From assembly GCA_964058805.1 (NCBI GenBank), contig CAXKVV010001507.1, positions 1-25,100 of the forward strand: DNA of 25,100 nucleotides, read 5' to 3'. The notes beneath the pieces were generated by a model. That model searched no databases. It was not told the DNA's origin and saw nothing but the letters and a program-made list of their open reading frames with translations. Source of the stretch: Schoenoplectus triqueter (lineage: Eukaryota > Streptophyta > Magnoliopsida > Poales > Cyperaceae). A program made the position numbers and the translations under genes. Shown here piece after piece: positions 19,833 to 25,100 of this stretch (position 1 is its first letter; each line of letters starts with the position of its first letter).

Positions 19833-21360
19833 TTATAGTAATAACAAGTTTAAGGATCAGGATGCAGTTCGTTAAAATCCAAGAGGTGTTTTTTGGGTCT
19901 TGGATATCTTAATTTTCGAAGGAAGCAAATTGCTGCCCCACAAAAAGACGAGAAATGCATTAAAAGAGTCTCAAATTGCCATTTTGTGGATCAAGCGATG
20001 GAAATAATCTGAAATAGTTTATTCTCATATACTGGTAGCATTATTTTATTGGGGCTGGGAGAAAAAGAAAGTTGCTTGTAGAGCTCGGTGCATCTTGGGT
20101 GGAGGCATGTTTTAAAAGAGGATATAATGTCCTCTTGGTTGTTATTTACCTGCTTTAATTAATGTTAACAAAGAAGATACTTTGTTAATTTATCCATCTA
20201 AATGTAAGAATGATGATATATTCACTTTTGATTGTCACTACAAGGATTACAATAACATCTGCCTAAAAATAGTGCTTGTAAAGTTCAAAGGCTTAGTTTA
20301 GTTCAGCGCCCTTAGACCAGATGCATTGTAAGTGCAGGTATCAGATAAACATAGAATGATTCATATGCTTTTTTTAATGGACCTTACGTAAGAATGAAGA
20401 ACTTGATTCGTTGGTTGGATTGGTGGAAAATTCTCAAAGTTTTCAACCTTCATACAGTTATGGAAATAGTCGTCATTCCCCAACTAGAGACATCTTGTTT
20501 TTTTGTCTAGGATTACAAGAGGGCACTAATACAGTGCCCCTTGTAACGCCCCTCTCATTTCACACATTTCTCACCTACGCGAGGGCCCTATAATTTTGTC
20601 TTTTAATACTGTGTTTCAGAAGGAGGTAGAGGAGGGGAGGGAAGCGGAGAGGTGACCGGATCTGTCTGATCGATTACTTGCTCCAGAATGGAGGAGAAAG
20701 GACGGGAAGGGAAGAGAAGGAAGATGAAGTTAATAATACAGAACTTGTATAGATTTTCCTTTCATTTGTTACCCCTTGATTTGGAGAGTAAAGTCTGGAT
20801 CTTCCTTTTCTCTCCCTCCCTTCATGAGTTGTTTCGTGAAGCACAGCATAAGAATCTTTTTATCAAAGGTAGTTGGAGGCAATGTATGGCAATTTGCAGG
20901 GCATTCAAATATTTTCTTAAAATTGAAGCACCTTGCTTTCTTTATGAACAAAATGATTTAGGCGTCATTTACTAGATGCATCTGATTTACATAAATGAAG
21001 AGATCAGATTGAAATTCACCACTGTAATTCATTCAAATATAATAACCGATAAATGTTTTATCCACACTAGAACTGCTATCATAGACAACAAAACTATATA
21101 ATTGCTAGAAACTTGCTAGCAAAGTACTTGGGTACATGGTATTTAATTATTTATGTTGGTATCACTATCAGAGAACTGAACGTGATTTGGGTAATGAAAA
21201 GATCGGCCTGTAAGACATGAAATCTTGTTCATCAAGCCTAAATGAAAATAATTAACAAATATGAGATCAAGCATTTTCTGGTCTAAACAAGAGCTCTGTA
21301 AAACCACTCCTGCTGCCTGCTTTCATTATATAACAGCTTCAATAATAGTCAAAACATAAA
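19825..21360. other. Region between ZIP and VMA21-like genes; no supported gene
   Basis: The first few hundred bases are probably ZIP 3' UTR. A 95-codon plus-strand frame (20688-20975) starts in a purine-rich, leader-like stretch (gaaggaggtagaggagggga) but has no known domain, no conserved motif and no splice partner that can be recognised. It may be a spurious frame or the remnant of a lineage-specific transcript. The two flanking genes are convergent, so no promoter is required here. Confidence 0.5.
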
Positions 21361-21372
21361 AAGTAGCCTATT

Positions 21373-21406
21373 TTTATTTTAGCTTAAACAGTACGAAAAC
21401 TTTATT
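21373..21406 (-). terminator. Polyadenylation signals of the VMA21-like gene
   Basis: On the minus strand AATAAA occurs at 21406-21401 (ggaataaagttttcg context) and again at 21378-21373. These lie about 300 bases after the stop codon, a normal plant 3' UTR length. The assignment is by position and motif only. Confidence 0.5.
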
Positions 21407-21709
21407 CCAAAATCAATTACTCCTACACCTGTCAATAAAAGGAATAGCACAACAATAAAGCCTGTGAATAGTTGCTAAAATCCATTTAGTTCACTATAAA
21501 GCTTAAAAGATAGCAACTCCCTTTGGCTTGCTAATACCCATGTCACCATCAAAACTTCTTTAGCACACATCTGCTCTTAAAAAGCTTAATTCAGTGCAAT
21601 TTGTCCACCAGTACAGTGTTTACCAGTCAGGAAACAGCAGCAATTTCCACAACAAACTAAGTAAAAGAACAGGAAAAAAAGAAAATTGCATACGAAATAA
21701 CCCTGATTC

Positions 21710-22619
21710 TCACTCCACTTTTCCCTTTGCTTGGTCAACATCTTTTCCACTGGTCTGATCAGCTCCAGTGGATGAAGAGGCAATGGTTTCTGATTGATTG
21801 ATACTGGCTTTGGCTTCTGCAAGGAATCTTGGGTCAGGCTGAGGGTCAGCATTAGTTGGAGACTCCTTCATTGCCATGCAGATGTAAAACCCGATAACTA
21901 AGTTGACGGATATGACCGCAATAAAGCCACTAATTAAGGTCTTGTTCTCAGCTGACAGCTGGTTTGCACCTGTTGTTAAAATGTATATAATGTATTTGTA
22001 TAAGAAAAAGGCTAAACAAAACCAAAAAAGGCAAATAAATGTATACCTTTTCCTTCTTACTCTACTTTATCATATACAGTTCAAAGAGATTTCCTTATAT
22101 TTCTGTTGTTAGAGTATTTGCAAACTGACCAAGTTGTAAAATTGAGTTTATGTCTGATCATGGGATTATACTCAGTGCAACAGTATTAATTAAGTCGAAT
22201 ATTTTATGAACTTGATGCCATTTTCTTCACTCTTATCTTATAGCCAACAATTTGAGACTCTAGGTTCTTGCTGCCACCAGTGGCACGAAAAAGTCATGGT
22301 ACCAGTACCATACCTCTCAGAATTGAAAGATGTGCTCTGTGCTTTCTAAGTTTCTTTAGAAAAAAGCATATGTAATGTTACAAAGATGTACAATATTTTA
22401 TAGAAATAAGAGGACATAATGAGTATCCCAAAAACCTTGACTGATATTTCAATAACATATATGAATTAGCAAAAAATTCAAGAAACACAGAGAAGAATAC
22501 GTAACAGGAGAATGCAAATTACCTGGAATATAGCCATAGTAGAAACCATAAAGTATGGCAATCGGGGCAATCCACATAGCCATAGAAGTGATGAAAAACT
22601 TTTCTATCACACCTGCCAT
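21710..22619 (-). CDS. VMA21: VMA21-like V-ATPase assembly protein, 118 aa, two coding exons
   Basis: Coding exons are 22619-22523 and 21969-21710 on the minus strand. They are joined across a 553-bp GT-AG intron interrupting the Gly33 codon, giving 118 aa. The protein begins MAGVIEKFFITSMAMWIAPI. It has two membrane segments (about 8-28 and 44-65, the second with GFIAVISVNLVIGFYICMAM), linked by a short loop, and a hydrophilic tail with PQPDPRFLAEAKASINQ. This is the pattern of plant VMA21-like proteins. The family acts in the endoplasmic reticulum, where VMA21 escorts assembly of the V0 proton-channel sector of the vacuolar H+-ATPase. The C-terminus, KGKVE, fits the KxKxx ER-retrieval signal. 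The upstream sequence tttagattgcag at 22651-22640 is a good acceptor, suggesting a 5'-UTR intron. The gene is convergent with the ZIP gene. It appears intact. Confidence 0.93.
21970..22522 (-). other. VMA21-like coding intron
   Basis: A 553-bp GT-AG phase-1 intron reads gtaattt at the donor and aacaacag at the acceptor on the minus strand. No repeats or nested genes were seen. Confidence 0.9.
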
Positions 22620-22639
22620 TACTTCAACTTATAGAAAAC

Positions 22640-23172
22640 CTGCAATCTAAAGGAAAACCAACAACAGAGTGCAATTTAGCAAATGTTGCAACAACAGGAA
22701 TTTGCTGCAAAGCAAATTAAATTTGACAATATGATATTAAGAAGTCTCATCCATTGCCCTGGTTTAAGAAAATATGATGTTTATTTACTAACTGACAAGA
22801 TTCTAATCAGACGGTCATGTGATATAGAGAAAGAGATGATTCACTGAACATCCCAGGCACCCCCAACCCCTAACATAAACACACATATGCATGGTGTGGG
22901 GAGAGGGGAGCTAGGGAAGAATTTGGTCCTCAGCGGTAAAATTGAGAAATTGTATAATCCATAGTATTATGTGTGTAGGAGGCGATATTAATTCATGCAA
23001 TAAATGTGTGCAATTTCATCCAATTTTCTTGTTTACTAATCTCAAAATTACTTGATAGCAACAAGACAAAACAAAACTTCACTTGGCCAATGAAGCCTTA
23101 ATTTAATAAAACTAAGCATCCTGCAAAGAAATTGTCGAGTCCGAGAATAAAATTGTATTAGGGAATAACTAG
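22640..23172 (-). other. Probable 5'-UTR intron/upstream region of VMA21-like gene
   Basis: A pyrimidine-rich tract and tttagattgcag (acceptor AG at 22641-22640) occur 21 bases before the VMA21 ATG, the usual position for an intron in the leader. The first exon could not be placed with certainty. A donor-like accag/gtgaact on the minus strand at 23857-23850 and another, tctgag/gtaaat, at 23552-23541 are candidates. Otherwise the stretch is AT-rich and featureless. Confidence 0.45.
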
Positions 23173-24000
23173 TGTGAAATTAGTGGAGTTGTTTAGTATA
23201 ATTAAGTGGATACATGGGATAAATGCCTGTATAAACCTACCCATCCATGTAATCAAGCGATAAGAAATGAAAATGTTTTGAGACATGGTTCTCTCTCTTT
23301 ACCCTTTATCTCTCTTTATCCTCTTTCCTCTTATATTCTCTTTCCACCCAATTATACCAAAATACCCAAAATTTCCTCAATTATCCAATTCAAACATAAA
23401 ATTGTGTCATTTTGCAAGATCCTTGAACTAGGATCAAATCAGGATCGTGAAAATTGGTAGCAAAGCCCTCGAACCGGTGCACATCTGGTTTTCACCCATG
23501 TGATATCATCGATCTAACCGCAGTGCTAAGAAGAAACTCGATTTACCTCAGAAGAACTTCAAGAACTCCACTTCCTCAGATCCCGTTCTTCTCCCAAGCT
23601 CAAATCGTCCACCCAGAAACAACCGCTAACATTTCAGAAAGCCGAGCACGCCGTCCTCTCGCAACAACTTACGGCGACCAAAACAGTGCCGTGGTCAAGT
23701 GCTTTCTTTCGGGTTTGAGCCAGCGACTTCAGCTCCCACACTGTGCTACGTCGGGAAGGGTCCACAACAGCACCGCCTAGGTGAAGCGAACCGGACAACT
23801 TGCTGCGTCAGCTGAATCTTGCGTCGTTGCCAATCGGCGCTAAGCAAGTTCACCTGGTTGAAGAGTCGAAGGCTCGAAGGAGAGGAAAAGAAGCGAGATT
23901 GGCTCTGTACAAGACTACAGGGACTGAAGAGAGATTGTCCATTGTCCTGGGGTTACGATTCTCATTTTACAACTGGACCTAACATTGGCATTGCTGTCCT
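23173..24000 (+). mobile_element. Copia-like LTR plus primer-binding site and leader, truncated
   Basis: From 23173 (tgtgaaattagtggag) the plus strand reads like a short Copia LTR: a TATA-like tgtataaacc (23229-23238), catgtaatcaagcgataag, and a CT-rich leader (23290-23350). At 23455-23467 TGGTAGCAAAGCC matches the plant initiator-Met primer-binding sequence TGGTATCAGAGCC at 11 of 13 bases, in the expected position just after an LTR. The following GC-richer stretch to about 24000 would be the element's leader. No gag or pol and no second LTR are visible, so this is a truncated or partly deleted copy. The LTR end is unclear (no CA directly before the primer site). A host 5'-UTR/promoter origin for part of 23500-24000 remains possible. 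Confidence 0.45.
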
Positions 24001-24172
24001 TTGATTTTTCACAAGCCCATTTCCATCATCAAATTTTAAATTAGGCAGAGTTTCATATATTTTTTCTTCTAAAACTTTAAAATCACATTTGCCCCCTCTA
24101 GAATTTATAATATCATATCCTTTCAAAATTATTAGAATTCTCATATTTATCTATATATTATCATTTACATTA

Positions 24173-24385
24173 AACTTCATACCTATAATTTTCTCATTTA
24201 CCTGTAGTGAAAATAAAAGATAATATCTTCAAATTAAATTCTCAATAAATATACTACAATTACAATTATTACCAATTAAAACTTCATAATCATAATTTTC
24301 TCATTTTTATTGAAAAAATATAATATCTTTGAATTGAATTCTCAATAAATATAATACAATTACAATCATCACCAATTATCAAACA
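24173..24385. repeat. Tandem repeat, about 107-bp period, two copies
   Basis: The unit starts aaacttcata...cataattttctcattt at about 24173 and again at about 24280. Each unit continues with aatatcttc/aatatcttt, gaattctcaataaata-type sequence and acaattacaat(t/c)at. A fragment (gaattctcaataaat) recurs at about 24410. The sequence is AT-rich and non-coding. Confidence 0.75.
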
Positions 24386-24910
24386 TGTTTGATTCTTTGA
24401 AACGAAATTGAATTCTCAATAAATTTTAATGCTTGGAGAGTTTTTACTAGGACCAGGTAAATAATCCAAGACAAAGATACTTTTGTCATGAAATATTTAT
24501 AAAGGTTTTAATTTGAGGTTTAAAATATTTATAAGGTTAATTAAAGTTTTTGGATATATTTGATATATCATAAATTTGATTGGGAAATACAAGATTTTTA
24601 ATAGCTTTGAAGGGTAAACATAATATTATGAATTTTTGAAGGAATACATTCTGCTATTTTTATCCCATTTTATTGAAATTAATTGAAATATTATAAGAGT
24701 TGTAAAAAAAAAAAAAATTGATTGAAAGTTAACGTAGAGTTGAAACGAACGATTGATGGTAGGAATGGTCGGAGATTCGGACTGGTTATTGGTTAAGTGA
24801 TGTAAAATATTTCGGTGCTTGAAAAATAGAAGAATAGCTCGAGAGAGAACCCTTCCTAAAACCCTTCTTCCCCGACTCTTGACTCTTCTCACTACCCCTC
24901 TCTGCCAACC
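24386..24910. other. AT-rich intergenic region and putative promoter of the right-hand gene
   Basis: There is no gene. A 13-14-base A run lies near 24705-24717. From about 24840 the plus strand becomes CT-rich (acccttcttccccgactctt), which looks like the leader of the gene starting at 24911. Confidence 0.5.
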
Positions 24911-25100
24911 ATGAGAGCCTCCTTTCAGGCTCTCCGCCTCACCTCCTCCGCCGCCGCCGCAGAAGCAATTACTTTTTCAACCACCCGACCTATCCTCTCC
25001 CTCTCTCTATTCACTTCTTCTCCCCCCAGCCAGCCTCCGACTCGGACTCCCCTTCTAACCCCGATTTTGACAGCTCAGATTACACCCTCCCATCCTCCGC
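24911..25100 (+). CDS. N-terminus of an unidentified protein, possibly organelle-targeted, partial
   Basis: The ATG at 24911 opens a frame to the window edge (63 codons), preceded by a CT-rich leader. The first residues, MRASFQALRLTSSAAAAEA, are rich in Ala, Ser and Arg with almost no acidic residue, which fits a mitochondrial or plastid transit peptide. Beyond about residue 38 the frame becomes Pro/Thr-rich. The +2 frame (codons starting at 25027) reads much more like protein (PASDSDSPSNPDFDSSDYTL) and is also open. A run of six C (25022-25027) sits exactly at the transition, so a homopolymer length error, or an indel, is possible. The family cannot be named from this fragment. Confidence 0.5.
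   Translation, partial: MRASFQALRLTSSAAAAEAITFSTTRPILSLSLFTSSPPSQPPTRTPLLTPILTAQITPSHPP

Noticed and set aside
20688..20975. 95-codon plus-strand frame between the ZIP and VMA21-like genes
   Set aside because: No recognisable domain or splice partner. A purine-rich start resembling a leader is the only hint of a transcript, which is not enough for a gene call.
23454..23982. Plus-strand frames of 60-108 codons in the GC-richer stretch upstream of VMA21
   Set aside because: They overlap each other in different frames, match no gag or pol domain, and start at or after the putative primer-binding site. More likely retroelement leader or host 5' UTR.
1..25100. CRISPR arrays, operons, tRNA or rRNA genes
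   Set aside because: None seen. The tandem arrays present are degenerate minisatellites or microsatellites without regular spacers, and the gene structure is eukaryotic.

Overview
The window is plant nuclear DNA, almost certainly from an angiosperm and probably a eudicot. It has split genes with GT-AG introns, AT-rich intergenic sequence, a plant hAT transposon, a Copia-type LTR fragment, many hairpin MITEs and long microsatellites. No tRNA, rRNA, CRISPR or prokaryote-like operon was seen. The species cannot be named from the sequence.

Layout. 1-~640: possible LTR-like leader. ~786-1440: copies of a dispersed AT-rich repeat that reappears in an intron of the ZIP gene. 2246-6416: a full-length but dead hAT transposon on the minus strand, bounded by perfect 10-bp terminal inverted repeats and an 8-bp target-site duplication with 7 of 8 bases matching. 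It carries a broken RICESLEEPER/BED-type transposase. ~7040-7520: GC-rich sequence resembling a hAT subterminal region. 8210-12330: a dense island of hairpin (foldback) MITEs from at least five families, interleaved with TA, GA and CA microsatellites. 12331-14836: AT-rich intergenic sequence ending in the ZIP promoter.

Genes. (1) 14922-19788 (+) is a four-exon ZIP-family zinc/iron transporter of 371 aa, complete from signal peptide to the C-terminal LLARWA. (2) 21710-22619 (-) is a two-coding-exon VMA21-like V-ATPase assembly protein of 118 aa, ending in a KxKxx ER-retrieval-type tail and probably having a 5'-UTR intron. (3) 24911-25100+ (+) is the N-terminal start of an unidentified gene, possibly organelle-targeted, cut by the window edge. 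A Copia-like LTR with a degenerate initiator-Met primer-binding site lies at ~23173-23467, upstream of VMA21.

The ZIP and VMA21 genes both concern ion homeostasis: metal uptake, and assembly of the vacuolar/endomembrane proton pump. They are convergently transcribed and nothing indicates a functional link. No previously undescribed system is evident. The most unusual features are the MITE island and the well-delimited decayed hAT element.
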